Below, piece after piece: positions 1-11,493 of a stretch of 64,000 bases of DNA. The translations under genes and the position numbers were made by a program. The stretch comes from Hericium rajendrae (taxonomy: Eukaryota > Basidiomycota > Agaricomycetes > Russulales > Hericiaceae): assembly GCA_033439255.1 (NCBI GenBank), contig CM065889.1, forward strand, positions 1,488,001 through 1,552,000. Direction: 5' to 3'. The notes beneath the pieces were generated by a model that did no database searches, was not told the DNA's origin, and saw nothing but the letters and a program-made list of their open reading frames with translations. Numbering within the stretch: the first letter of the stretch is position 1; the number at the start of each line of letters is the position of its first letter.

Positions 1-59
1 AAAGCATCGGGGATCGCGGGCCTGTGCGCGAGGCACTGGGCTGCCGCGGGTTCGTGTGC

Positions 60-400
60 AACGCATCAGGCGCTCCCCGTGCCGTTGACGGGCTGCCCAT
101 GTCGTCGACGGGCTGCCCGTGTCGTTGACGGGCTGCCCCTATCATCGACGGGCTGCTCATGCCGTCCGCGGGCTGGCCGCGGCGTCGACGGGCTGCCCGT
201 GCTGTCGCACGTCGTCCGCGGGCTCCCGGGGTTGCGGACAGGCTGCCCACGTCGTCTGCGGGCTGCCCGCGTCGTCGACAGGCTGCCTGTGCTGTCCGCG
301 GGCTGCTCGTGTCGTCGACGCCCATGTCATTCATGGGCTGTGTGTCGTCCGCGGGCTGTGTGTCGTCCGCGGCTGCCCGTATCGTGATCCGGATGGGCGG
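60..400. repeat. GC-rich minisatellite
   Basis: Imperfect tandem copies of an 18-24 bp CpG-rich unit (core GTCGTCGACGGGCTGCC). All three forward frames are open across it, but the predicted peptides simply mirror the repeat, so it is not called as a gene. An inverted copy of the same array lies at 37591-37984. Confidence 0.8.
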
Positions 401-588
401 GTCGCACGCGGGCAGCCGGCGCGGGCAGCGGTCGGGCTGCGGGTGTCGTTGATGGGGTGGTCGGCAGGCGAATGGGCGCGGAGGGTGCGCGAGAGCGAGG
501 CGGCGGAGTGTCGGAGGGGGGAAGGATGATGCTGGAGGGGCGACAGTCGGAGACGAGGGGGATGAGGGCGCGGGAGGGCGAAAGAAGT

Positions 589-618
589 TGAGAGTATCGC
601 TCGTTCGAGTGATACTCT
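589..618 (-). other. Conserved hairpin of the Plavaka-like module
   Basis: A perfect or near-perfect stem (AGAGTATC...GATACTCT with a CTCG/CGAG extension) next to an intron-like acceptor on the minus strand. Related hairpins lie at the same place in copies at about 28013, 32883 and 63935. Confidence 0.6.
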
Positions 619-1063
619 TGATGTTAGCACAAATAAATGGAATAAAAGTCTTTTTTACTCACCTTGGAGGCCCTCTGCATCTGCCTGAGTCCCTCCGGCA
701 TGCAGTTCGATGAGTCAGAAGGACAGGAGGAGGGTGGAGGGAGGAGAGTGGACAGTGGAGATGGTGGAGATAGTGAGAGAGTCAGAGAGACGAACTTCGA
801 CGCACGTCTCGGTGCTTCAGCCACCGAACGAGCGAAGCTACGTTCCTCGACCCACTACAAATCAGGAAAAATCACATAAATTGAGAGAAAAACCTCATAA
901 CTATAAATGGTATATAGAATTCAAATGAATGAGAAATATAAGTATCTACTGTACATGAAGCTCACAGGGAGCCAAGTCCATCTAGTGAAGTCTGGCACCC
1001 AGTCTCGACGCGACGCTCGGCAAGCACCCAGCAGCCGCGAATCCCGGCTTCGCCCGGGATTCC

Positions 1064-1071
1064 TATATAAA
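1064..1071 (+). promoter_or_regulatory. TATA box of the Plavaka-like module
   Basis: TATATAAA is followed by a pyrimidine-rich leader with about four copies of a 22-bp unit (TTTGCTCGCTCGTCGTTGTC, 1150-1250) and then by donor and branch-like signals (CTAAG|GTAAT, TACTAATAC). The same box is kept on the minus strand at 32431-32438 and 27555-27561, which supports function in the element. It points outward, toward the 2051 end. Confidence 0.5.
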
Positions 1072-2051
1072 GCTCGCGCGACGCACGTTGCCTCTTGCTC
1101 TTTAACCCCCACTGTCTCTTGCCACGTCGATGCCTTCGTCGATGTCCTTTGCTCGCTCGTCGTTGTCTTTTGCTCGCTCATCGTTGTCTTTTGCTCGCTC
1201 GTCATTGTCTTCTGCTCACGCGTTGTTATTTCTTGCTCGTTGTTGCTGTCTCTAAGGTAATCTTTTAATTGCTGGTCTCTTATTGCTTATACTAATACTA
1301 CTTTAAGTTAGTTTTTTAGAGTTCGCTTTTTGTTACTTTGGTAAGTTCTTATGTGCTATCTTTATCTTCTAAGACTAATGTTTTCTTATCTTTTCTTACT
1401 GAGTTTCTTAGATTCTCTTATCTTATATTCTCTTATCTTATATTATCTTATCATATCTTCTTGTATAATCATATCTTACTTATCTTATCATATCTTCTTG
1501 TATTATCATATCTTACTTATTTTCTTACTTATATTTTTGCTTTTTAGTTAGTAGTAGTGTTTGTAATACCAATATAATCTTGATGCATTGAAATACTTTA
1601 TACCTGTGTGATTATATGTTATTAATTCTGATTGATTGTAGAAAGGATTTACAGTTCTAATAAATTTTATTGCTTTAATATATATAGCAGGTCTACATAT
1701 TAAATATAAGATATATGAGACACATATTGAATGTAGGATATGTGAGACATATATTATACATAGGTTATGTGAGACACATATTGAATATAGGATATGTAAG
1801 ACACATAAGCCTTATAGCTTTGATAGATACTGATAGCTTTTATAGCTAGTCATACTATCATAGCTACATAGTCAGCCCTCATAGCTATGATAGCACTCCA
1901 TAGTACTCCATAGCATCATCTTTGAGCCTCATAGCACTACATAGCATCACCCTTTGGCTATGTGGGCTATACAATAAAGGGCGATACTATGAAGCTAGGA
2001 GATCTATGTAGACTTTATAGAGCTATGTACCACTGGCAAATTTTTCAGATG

Positions 2052-4627
2052 TTCCCCTTAGATGATCTGTGTACCAACTGGGTGATCTTCTGGATCACTT
2101 GCACTGCCATATTAACCTGTAACAATGGGTGGGGATGGATGGTGATGTTGACATATCAGCATGAGCAATGGATAGTATCTAATGATGCACCTTTACCTGT
2201 ACATCGTCTCACACTGCTGCAGCTTCCAGCGCATTGTCCTCACCCTCAGAATCACTTGAGAAGCCCTGTTGATGTTGCGGGACCACCTTATGACCTCCAT
2301 GCTTGACTTGCTTCGAAGACTTGCCAGGAACCGATGGAGGGACATCCAAATGATCTGTTGCCTTCAATTTTGAGGCTCCGAGGAGCAGCTCACCAGTTTT
2401 CACAAAGACCATGTATTCTCAAAGGTAGCCCGATTAGCATAACATATATAAGTAGAATGACACACAGATTGAGGTGAGAAAATGTTGTATACAGTAAGAG
2501 GGACAAGATAATGAAGGGAGGAAATGTGGCAACAAGTCAAAGCACGAACTGCCTGCACTGGCAGTATGGGCACTCGTTCAAACAGTTCAGGCACTCATTC
2601 AAGTTGAACTGACATTCAAGCACTCAATTTTGAAACAGTAAGACTCACCTTTGACCATTTTCATCAGAAAGGTCTTCGAAGCTGACCTTCTTCAGTTTGG
2701 CCTTGCCTTTCCCCTTTGCTGTCTTCCTAACAAGCTCCTCTGCCTCAGCATCTCTCTCATTTCTGTCATCCCTTCCCTCTCCTTGACCATCCTCACCTTC
2801 CTCGACATCATCTTCACCCTGGGGGTCTTCAACTTTGGGATCTGAGCCACGATCTGGCTCGATCTCGTGTTTCTTCCCAGCTTTCGTCGAATTGTATCAG
2901 CGTTGGGGCTTGCTGGGTGTTAGATCGATGCGATTGAGCTGATCTGAGTTGCGAGAGGGTGCAGGCCCTGATATCCAAGGTAAGTTTAGTGCTCGATCTT
3001 CGACAATGATAAAGGAAACTTACCATTTTGCACTTGCTCGTTCTCGAGCAGTGCATTATCTTCTTTCACTCGAGGGCAGTGTGACGATATTGAGGATGTT
3101 GACCAAGATGTGCTTGATGTTGTGCCCATGGCCGGTTAGCCAGCATGTCACTTCTAACAAGATGGAGTACTCACCCGAGTGCCGGTGCTCACACAACAGA
3201 CTCTTCAATGGCAAAAAAGAAACTGCAAGATTTGCTTTGCGGACAGCTGGAGGTGGTCATCAGCACCTCCACAACTTCAAAAGGCAAGTGCAGATGCACC
3301 GAAGGCCCAGCTGATCCCCAGGATATGGAGAGATCCCGCAACAAAAACCGGAAATGGTGTAAATTGGGAGCAAGTGGTCTTGAGGATCGAGCAGTGGTGC
3401 CCGGAGTAGGGGGAGCAAGAGACCCAAGCAGCAGGAAACAGCGTAAGTCAGCAGAGATGGGGGTGAGATTGGGGGGTGAAGGACAGACTGGAGGGGAAGA
3501 TGATGAAGCCTTGCTCGAGAACAAGCAGGCGCAAGTCAAAGGTGAGTTTTGCTTACTGTTATCGAGGATGAACTGGAACTCACCTCTGATGTCAGAGTCT
3601 GCACCCAAACGGTATAAGTCAGGGCTGAGGTCAGGGCATGGAGGACAGAGGGGAGAGGAATCATGGCATTTCTTCTTTGCAACTGAAGATTCTGCTTCGC
3701 GTGCATTAGGTGAGTTCTCACTATCATGTTAGACAACATTGACTTACCAGCCATGACAGTCTCCATGTCACTTGTGTCCTTGACAGACTCGACAGACTTG
3801 ACAGACTTGTGCGGCCTCTTGCGAGCATGTGAAGCTTTCTCGGCTGCCTTCGCAGCAGCCTTGTCAAGCATCACTTGCTCTGGCATGTGTCGTTTCTTTT
3901 TGGCTGTGCTTTGCATTGCCTTTGAAGAACCTTGGTGAGTGGGTCCTTGATCTTCCTTCGAAGCTGTCAATTGACGAGTACTTGAGGCCATACCTACAGG
4001 GACAGAGAGGAGCAGTGAGGTAAAGGTACACCAGCAAACAGGAAGCGGAGCAGTGCAAGTGACTGACTTGTCCACCACTGCTGTCGCTTAGCCACCACGT
4101 GATCTGCCTCACATCGCACATCTGCCTCCCTTTGCACGTCTTTGCTGGGGCTACTACAAGTCACTCTTGTGCTCACATTGATTTTGATCTCCCTTGTGCC
4201 ACACATCTGCCTCCTTTGCACATCTTTGCCGGCTTGCTTTATCACCTCTGCACCATCTCACCTTCATCACTCTCATCTCTTGGCCCAGTTAGTCTCTGGC
4301 ATCTTGTGACCTTTCATCTAGCCTGTCCCATTACTAGTCTATTGCTGCCTATTGTGTCTATCATATTCTGGTCCTTGGGTGGTTGACTTATATATCTGCA
4401 TGACCTGGGCCTTGGTCACTATGCACAGTACATTGTTCTGATACTGGTCCTTGAATTGACAACCCACATACTTGATATTGCTGCAGTGTGTTCACTCTCA
4501 AATTGGACTTGAATATTGTGACTGTTGGCAACTTGACTTGGTAGCAAGCTTGTATCTTGCCATTATTATCTGCTGTGCCTAAGCCTACTTGCATTGATTA
4601 TATTTTGAGCCCACTATTTTTTGAAAC
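2052..4627. other. Spacer around the unrecognised minus-strand gene
   Basis: Apart from the gene model above, 4090-4260 holds two near-copies of a 30-bp segment (ACATCTGCCTCC...TTTGCAC). 4395-4440 resembles part of the KDZ remnant near 11075 (shared TTGGTCACTATGCACAG-type text). No left Plavaka terminus was found here. Confidence 0.35.
2209..3991 (-). CDS. Unrecognised multi-exon gene or gene fragment
   Basis: I do not recognise this protein. On the minus strand a start at 3991 opens a basic, lysine-rich exon (MASSTRQLTASKEDQG...) that ends at a clear GTAAGT donor near 3753. Further exon-like stretches follow with donors near 3587, 3176 and 2645. The exon at about 2645-2840 is highly acidic (many E/D/G), and the last one ends near 2209 in a Ser/Asp/Glu-rich tail. 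Composition suggests a disordered, nuclear-type protein. It sits between an element end at 2051 and the Plavaka gene, so it may be an accessory or captured transposon gene. The exon joins are uncertain and the model is not complete. Confidence 0.3.
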
Positions 4628-6045
4628 TTGGGCATAGTTGATTGCACATTGATTGTACCAATGGTATCACATTTGAGTCGAAAGTCATATAAATGCTGTA
4701 CATTTTTCTACCCAAATCCTGTGGGTTTCAGTTGTCGGCATGGCTTTATTACTGCTAGGGGCCTAACACAGCATATGGATGCAAAACATCCAGACTTATG
4801 CAGAGATGATATTTCTACAGAGAAGCCTTATTGTTCACCTTCAGCTTCAACTCATGCATCATCAACCAAACAAGGCCAGACAGATATATTTTATGCTGAT
4901 CCACATTATGGTGAACTTGATGATGATGCAGAGAGTTCAAATGCACAGCCTGGCACAAAAAATATGATGCATCCAGATCTAAATGGAATACCTTGTGATG
5001 ATACTGGAAATTATCTTGATGATGATGCAGCTCCTCATCCAAAAGATATTCCTGATTCAAATAACTGGTCCCCATTTCGAAATTGAATTGAGTTTGAGAC
5101 TGCAGATCTTCTATTTCAAGAGATGCCAGTCTCTGAGAAAAAAATTAATCATCTCATGGGACTCTGAGCAAAAACAACTAAGGCATATCCATATGCAAAT
5201 AAAGATGACCTTCATGCAGTGCTTGATTCAATTAAGCATGAAGATGCTGAGTGGTTATGTTTCTCAGTAAAATATAAGGGCAAACTACCTAAAGATCCAC
5301 CTTCATGGATGTCAAAAGGATTTTGAAGTCTGATATTGCAATCCATGTACAGTTCTACATAACCAACTAAAAAATCCTGACTTTGCTGGAGAATTTGATT
5401 ATGCTCCCAGACAAAATTTCAAAGAAAATGATGAACGACAGTGGACAGACTTTATGACCAGAGATTGGTCATGGAAGCAAGCTGATACAATTGTGGCTGA
5501 AGATCCAACAAATAAAGGAGCTATGTTTGTGCCAGTAATCTTAAGCAGTGATAAGACTGTTGCTTCTGTTGCTACAGGACATACTGAATTTTGGCCATTA
5601 TATATATCATCTGGAAATGTGCATAATAATGTTCATCGGGCTCATCGAAATGCTGTGAGCATCTTAGGATTCTTGTCTCTTGGACAAACAGATAGACAAT
5701 ATCAAAATAGTGTAGATTTTCATAGATTCTGTAGGCATTTGATTCAACAATCTTTGCACACAATTCTTGAGCATTTGCGTCCTGGCATGACTACTCCAAA
5801 AATTTGTTCGCTGTCCTGATGGACATCTTTGTCATGCAATTTATGGTCTTGGACCTTATATTGGAGATTATCTAGAACAAGTATTGATATTATGTATTGT
5901 TACAAGCTGGTGTCCAAAGTGCTTGGCTCTACCAAAGGATTTAGATGGTGATGGAGAAACTCGAAGTCATACACACACAGAATCTTTGATAAATAAAAGA
6001 ATCAAAAGAGGAAAACTATGGGATAACTATGACATAGTTCTTAAT

Positions 6046-6290
6046 TACGATTCCTTAGAATCGTTTACTCTAACCCGCTTTTCAACTCAAAAAAGATGAC
6101 ACCCAGCCAATGTAATGCCTTTTATAGTAATAATTTCTCACATCTTAAAGTTACGATTCCTTAGAATTGTTTACTCTAACCCACTTTTTAACTCAAAAAA
6201 GATGACACCCAGCCAATGTAATGCCTTTTATAGTAATAATTTCTCACATCTTAAAGTAAGGTTGTAGGTTCGATTCTGGCAATTGTCATT
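6046..6290 (+). repeat. Tandemly duplicated tRNA-derived SINE
   Basis: Two copies (about 6047-6152 and 6153-6290) start with the palindrome-bearing head TTACGATTCCTTAGAATCG. The second continues into a tRNA-like part with a Pol III B box (GGTTCGATTCT) at about 6267. The same head and a tRNA-like body occur inverted at 31805-31971. The insertion lies within the Plavaka gene. Confidence 0.6.
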
Positions 6291-6962
6291 CTTGTGATTT
6301 TAAATGTTTCTGAGAGATATCAGTCTACTAAATCAAATTCAATTAGTGTTAAACTATATGCATATGTAAATTAATGCTAGTCTTATTAGAACTGAAAGGT
6401 TTTAGTATAAGAAAGTGCAAACTTGTTGAGATAACAGATAAACATATTTTATAGGATATTCTGCACCTTGTCATTGATGTAAGTTAGTGTGGTTTATGAT
6501 AATATGATAAAGGCAGATTTGACCTAGTCAGAACATTTTTTTTTTATGAGAATAGGTTCAAAAATGACTGACATATGAGCAAATCACTTCAAAAGATACC
6601 TTTGAGGAGAAGATCATAGTGATTGCATTGTAGCAGAGCAATGAGTGGTGCTATTTACACGCTAAAGATACCGTTGGAAAGGTCTAATTTGTATCTTTCC
6701 AACGGCATATTATACAAGACGATCGGATAAGTATTGAGAAAACGCGGGTAGCAATTACTGAAGGGTTGATATTAGAGGTAGGAGCAAACTTGTTGAGGCC
6801 ATATCTTTTTATTGACTCATCCAATTGTAGTGTACCTAGCGTCGCTGGAAAGGTATAATAAAGGGCTTTCTGATGCAATCAAGGGACCAATGATATCTCC
6901 AGTACTCAAGGAGGTACACTCGAATTATCACAAAACCTCCTATTTGACTATTTTCAAGGTTT

Positions 6963-7060
6963 TACATAATCCGCAGCACGGGCAAAATGACATACTCCCG
7001 TCCCATGACATCATGAGGGGGACGGGAGTACGTCATTTCGCCCGTGCTGCGGATTACATA
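6963..7060. mobile_element. 98-bp hairpin MITE
   Basis: Two 42-bp arms (6963-7004 and 7019-7060) are inverted repeats with about four mismatches around a 14-bp loop. The arms are GC-rich (CCGCAGCACGGGC) in an AT-rich setting. Confidence 0.65.
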
Positions 7061-7374
7061 AGCGATTTATAAGCAGGAAAAAATCGAAAAAATCATTCAA
7101 GTCTAGGGGCAAATCATCAAATCATCTGAGAATAGGCACATACTGAGTAGTAAAAAAAATCAGTAAAAATCGTGTTAATATGGTCATTGATAGTACTATT
7201 CAGAAACACTTGAGTTTATGTTTATAGCTAGAGAATTGACAGAGATATAGCCAAATTACTAATTCAGACCCTTGGAAGGCAAAAATAAAATCAATCTAGG
7301 CAACATACAACAGTTGACAGACTTTCAAAGGCCACACTTATGTACTTTATAAATGTAAACACAATTTTTGAGAA

Positions 7375-7420
7375 GTCACGTGCAACAGCAAGCCTGACCG
7401 AGCTTGCTGTTGCATGTGAC
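7375..7420. repeat. 46-bp hairpin
   Basis: 19-bp arms GTCACGTGCAACAGCAAGC and GCTTGCTGTTGCATGTGAC surround an 8-bp loop, with one mismatch. Confidence 0.6.
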
Positions 7421-8545
7421 CATTATTTTGTCATTAGTTCAACTCCTACTGGTAACAAAGTTTAAAAATAAGAGATAAGTGTAAAACAATATACTTTGAA
7501 TATGGAGATCTTTGCAGTATTACAATACTAGTATATTCAATTCTCTGTCATATTATTAATTCTGTGAGAATAACACTACAAAGTTAGAACAATTCAAAAG
7601 GAATCGTATTGCCATGCAGAGCATCGGCCCTCTTTCCCCAAGTATTATGGTAAGTTCTGTCAATCAAAAAAAAAAAATTGTTCTAATTTTGAATTGTTTT
7701 AGCTATTCACATATTATTTTCCTTGAGCTGATATTCATGAGCTTATTATATTTGATCTTTTGCACCAAGTGATCAAGGGTGTTTTTAAAGATCATTTAGT
7801 GGCTTGGGTTGAAGATTATTTGATTAAAGAACATGGACCAACTCATGCTACTGCAATTACTATGGCAGATATTGATAGGAGAATTGCTGCTGCTCCTTCA
7901 TTTTCAGAGTTGCGTCAATTCCCTGATGGACGTGGTTTTCAGCAGTGGACTGGTGATGACTCTAAAGCTTTAATGAAAGTGTGGCTGCCTGCAATTCAAG
8001 GACATGTTCCAGATCAGATGGTCAGAGCTTTTGCTGCATTTTTGGAGTTTTGCTATCTTGCACAGAGGTCTACTATTGATGAAACTATACTAAATGCTAT
8101 GGAAGCTGCACTTGAAACATTTTATAAAGAACAAGTCATCTTGAAGGATGTTGAAGTTTGCAAAGGATTTTCTCTGCCAAAACAGCATGCTTTGATGTAT
8201 TATACTGAACTTATTCAGCTGTTTGGTGTGCCAAATGGACTTTGCACATCTATAACTGAGGCCAAACATATTAAAGCTGTAAAAGAGCCATGGCGATGCT
8301 CTAGCCAATTTAATGCACTTGATCAGATGCTGCTCACAAATCAGAGGCTTGATAAATTGGCTGCAGCTAAGAATGACTTTATTGCTCATGGCATGCTTGA
8401 TCTACTCTTAGATCTTGTTGATATCAAATTTGACTTAGACTCAAATAACTTTGAATCTGAATTCTCATCAGACACTGAAGATGAGATTGAATTTGATGAT
8501 AAAGATCAGAATAATGAGAATATTGAGAGAGCTACAAAGCATCAT

Positions 8546-8745
8546 CATCAGGAACCCTTGGAACTTTCTGATTGTCTGATTTTAATCTGATTCAATCTGA
8601 TTCAATCTGATTGAAATCTGATTGATCTGTAATCTTTTTACAGATCAATCAGATTAATGTCAGATCAATCAGATTAATATCAGATTAAATCAGACTGAAA
8701 TCAGATTAAAATCAGACAATCAGAAAGTTCCAAGGGTTCCTGATG
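8546..8745. mobile_element. 200-bp foldback MITE, CATCAGG family
   Basis: The terminal inverted repeats begin CATCAGGAACCCTTGG and stay perfect for roughly 48 bp. The middle is made of TCTGATT repeats. It is flanked by the 2-bp target duplication AT (8544-8545 and 8746-8747) and interrupts the Plavaka transposase coding sequence. Confidence 0.85.
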
Positions 8746-9475
8746 ATATAGATGGAGGATCAGCTCATAATGTACCAGAGTATATGGCAAGTGTCTCTCT
8801 TGCCACAACATGAGCACCCAAATATCCTCGACAACTCTATTTACTTGAGACTGATCTTGGTTATCCTGAGTTGTCTGAGATGATTCAGCAATTTTTATAT
8901 GATCAACTTCATTCTGATCATTCATCTACATATGTAGATGAGTCTAAACTACCTCATGCTCCATACAAAATTGATATATTTCACTCTGCCATTGCTATGT
9001 ATCATTCTCCTAGTGATTTGTCTGGAATTACAAATATGCATCGTCATCACATTCGCTCTACACCTGAGTGGAGACATGTGCCTGTACATCGAGATTGTGT
9101 CTTTGTTGAAAATGATTCAGAACTGCCTGGAATGCAAGGACTTTAGCATGTGGGACGAGTTTTGATGTTCTTTTCATTTGTGCATAATACAAAGACATAT
9201 TCTTGTGCATACATAGAGTGGTTTACTCCTATTGGAGATAAGCCAGATCCAGATACTAAAATGTGGATTGTAGAGCGAGAAGTTGATGAAGATAGCCAGA
9301 ATATTCGTTCAGTAATTCATGTAGATACTATTTTGCGAGGAGCTCATTTGATACCTGTTTTTAGAAAAGACTTTCTTCCTTTTGACTTTGATTATACTTA
9401 TTCTCTAGATGCCTTTTATACATACTATGTTAACAAATTTTCTGATTATCATGCCAATGAAATAGCCTTCTAATT

Positions 9476-10112
9476 TGAATAATTAAACTTTTGAATATGC
9501 TGCATAATGATAGGTAAGTGCTATTTATTATAACTATTTAGTTTGAATGAGTAATTTTTATCAATTTTAGAACTTCTTATATATCTGATTGTATCTGAGC
9601 ACTTTAGATATTTCTTATTGTATCTAAAGAATGTAATACTTCTGACATTTCATGTAAAGTCTAATTGAGTGTGAGATTTCTGATAGCTTTCTAACATATT
9701 TTACAAAAAGTAAAAGTCTGAAAGGTCTGATTTTGTCTGAGAGATAAAGACTTACATGATTTGTCTAATAATTTTAGAATGTCTGATAAGGATTCTTATA
9801 TCCAACAACATGTCAAAATCTGAAAGGTCTGATTTTGTCTGAGAGATAGAGACCTACATGATTTGTCTGAATGTCTGATAAGGATTCTTATATCTGACAA
9901 CATGTCAAAGTCTGAAAAGTCTGATTTTGTCTGAGAGATAGAGACCTACATAATTTGTCTGATGATTTTAGAATGTCTGATAAGGATTCTTATATCTATC
10001 ATAGTCTCTATAGCTCTATATAGCTAAATAAGGCAGCCACATAGCATGCATAGGGCTCTCATAGCATACATAGTCTGCCTTCTGGCTATATAAAATTCCA
10101 ATTTTTCAGATG
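9476..10112 (+). mobile_element. Right terminal region of the Plavaka element
   Basis: After the transposase stop come repeated TCTGATTTTGTCTGAGAGAT units (9700-9980), then TATAGCT-type repeats, and the terminus ATTTTTCAGATG at 10112. This ties the CATCTGAAAAAT inverted-repeat family to a Plavaka transposase. The TCTGA units recur at 61940-62110. Confidence 0.6.
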
Positions 10113-10756
10113 TCTATTCTCAGGCGCTGACTTGATATAGGTCTCGCACTCACTAAGGGACTCTGCAAGGCTGTACCCGAGAGAGACAAGAAGGTCAAGA
10201 TCATCAATGACTGGACTGTCATGCTGTCACCCAACTTTTGTGCATGCTGGAAGAAGATGATGGATGACTATGACAAGAATCACAAGAAACTTAACCCATA
10301 CGAAGAGCCTGCTCCATGTGAGTAATCATAAGATTAATTTTTTTTGCAAGTCTGTGCTGATATATCTGCCCAGTGACTACTCTCTCAGATGTCCAGAAGG
10401 AGCTGAAGAAACAGGAAGCCAACAAGCTTGCACGAAATGACTGCAAGTACCTTCCTTAGTGTAGGTTTGAGCTTGAGGAACAGCAGTACATGCCCATTTT
10501 CTCTACTTGTTCTAACTTTATCTCATGATCAGAAACAGGTACATGCTGAAGATAAATATGAATAGAGGGTCATCCTCCTTCTTGAACAAGCAGAATGCAC
10601 TCTAGCAGCATATCTATAACTGTCACAAGATCCAGGTTCTTTACATGCTGTGTGTCAACTCACTTCTAAATACTGTGGACCCAAACACTGCCAAGGATGA
10701 TGTTGACCACGATCTCACTCTACCACCGAAGTCAATCCTGTTATATCTGCCCTCCT

Positions 10757-10950
10757 CATCAGGAAACTCTTCACTTTCCTGGCTTTACTGTTGTAGGTCT
10801 GATGTTACTGTTTTGGACCTGATATTACTGTTTTCAGACATCTGGATCTGACTTGTGTCTGAAAACAGTCTGAAAACAGTAACATCAGGCCTCAAACAGT
10901 GACATCAGACCTACACCAGTAGAGCCAGGAAAGTGAAGAGTTTCCTGATG
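10757..10950 (+). mobile_element. 194-bp MITE, CATCAGGAAAC family
   Basis: The ends are CATCAGGAAACTCTTCACTT and its inverse. It is the reverse complement of the copy at 13649-13842 over its whole length. No clear target duplication remains. Confidence 0.8.
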
Positions 10951-11493
10951 GCCTCCATTGACTGTCAACTTTGGGAAAATGGATGCACCTTGGGTCTCAT
11001 CTGAAAAGAGGCACAATTGCATTGTGTGCAAGCCAAGGATGCTCTTTATCAAGTTTGACAGTTCCTATGGATGCAGCTTGGCCTGGGTCACTATGCACAG
11101 ATCCATGTTCATGGACCAGGTCAAGGGCTGAATATGTGTGCATGCAACATCCTCTCATGCCTGGGTGACAAGTTGAGATGCCATGTGGTGAGATATAGAG
11201 CCACCTACGTAGCACTTGTCATCCTAGACCTAGACCCAGACGGTGAGTGAAAGGACATGCTCCAGTCACTGTGAGCAGAAGACATCCATCCACTGAGAAA
11301 GGAAGACAATCAAGAAGCAGGTGAGAGCCACTTTAAGGTTAGCTGGATATGGAGGGTGCTCAGGTCAGATGTTCACAATCTGCACATGAAGATGAGTCTT
11401 CGACTCAAGAAGATGTCCACAATGGTAAGTAACATTGCCTTCAGCTTAACTCTGCTAATGCATCTCTTTCTCAGCTGCTAAGGATCAACATCC

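Larger units (their letters stand above)
1..2051 (-). mobile_element. Partial non-autonomous Plavaka-like element (copy A1)
   Basis: The right terminus is at 2051, where the sequence ends in TTTTTCAGATG after about 250 bp of clustered TATAGCT-type subterminal repeats. Bases 1-407 match the reverse complement of 37585-37984, 408-1545 match that of 31972-33113, and 1558-2051 match that of 26059-26552, so the family is present at least three times. Reading inward from the end there are a subterminal zone, a pyrimidine-rich stretch with intron-like signals, a TATA module, a small hairpin and a GC-rich minisatellite. The left end lies outside the window. There is no transposase, hence non-autonomous. 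Assignment to Plavaka is inferred because the same terminus follows a Plavaka transposase at 10112. Confidence 0.6.
6291..7690. other. Inserted AT-rich sequence inside the Plavaka gene
   Basis: Unassigned DNA that separates two parts of the transposase. It holds hairpins at 6670-6705 (CCGTTGGAAAG arms), 6963-7060 and 7375-7420. At 7598-7650 lies a 50-bp motif (GGAATCGTATTGCC...CCAAGTATT) that recurs inverted at 26553-26602. No gene was recognised. Confidence 0.5.
4628..9475 (+). pseudogene. Plavaka-family transposase, decayed
   Basis: This is the coding region of a Plavaka DNA transposon, a cut-and-paste transposase family abundant in Agaricomycetes. Family blocks in order: a degenerate N-terminal zinc-finger-like segment (GLTQHMDAKH, about 4760) followed by an acidic linker; the core with WSWKQAD (5463), SDKTVASVATG and NVHNNVHRAHRNAV (5550-5655); WCPKCLALPKDLDGDG (5910); ADIHEL (7722), then GDDSKALMKVWLPAIQGHVP (7950) and SITEAKHIKAVKEPW (8250); and the C-terminal block from 8871 ending at a stop near 9475. 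It is inactive: several stops and frame changes lie between 5080 and 5830, 6046-7690 is inserted sequence (tandem SINE and more), and a MITE sits at 8546-8745. It is AT-rich compared with the host genes. Confidence 0.85.

Noticed and set aside
60-330. CRISPR-like array
   Set aside because: The units run head to tail without unique spacers, in a eukaryotic transposon.
79-529. Overlapping open frames in the GC-rich minisatellite
   Set aside because: All frames are open because of repeat composition; the peptides repeat the DNA unit and resemble no protein.
6240-6290. tRNA gene
   Set aside because: A B box is present, but the cloverleaf is incomplete and the unit is fused to a repeated head; a SINE fits better. 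The same holds for 31805-31971.
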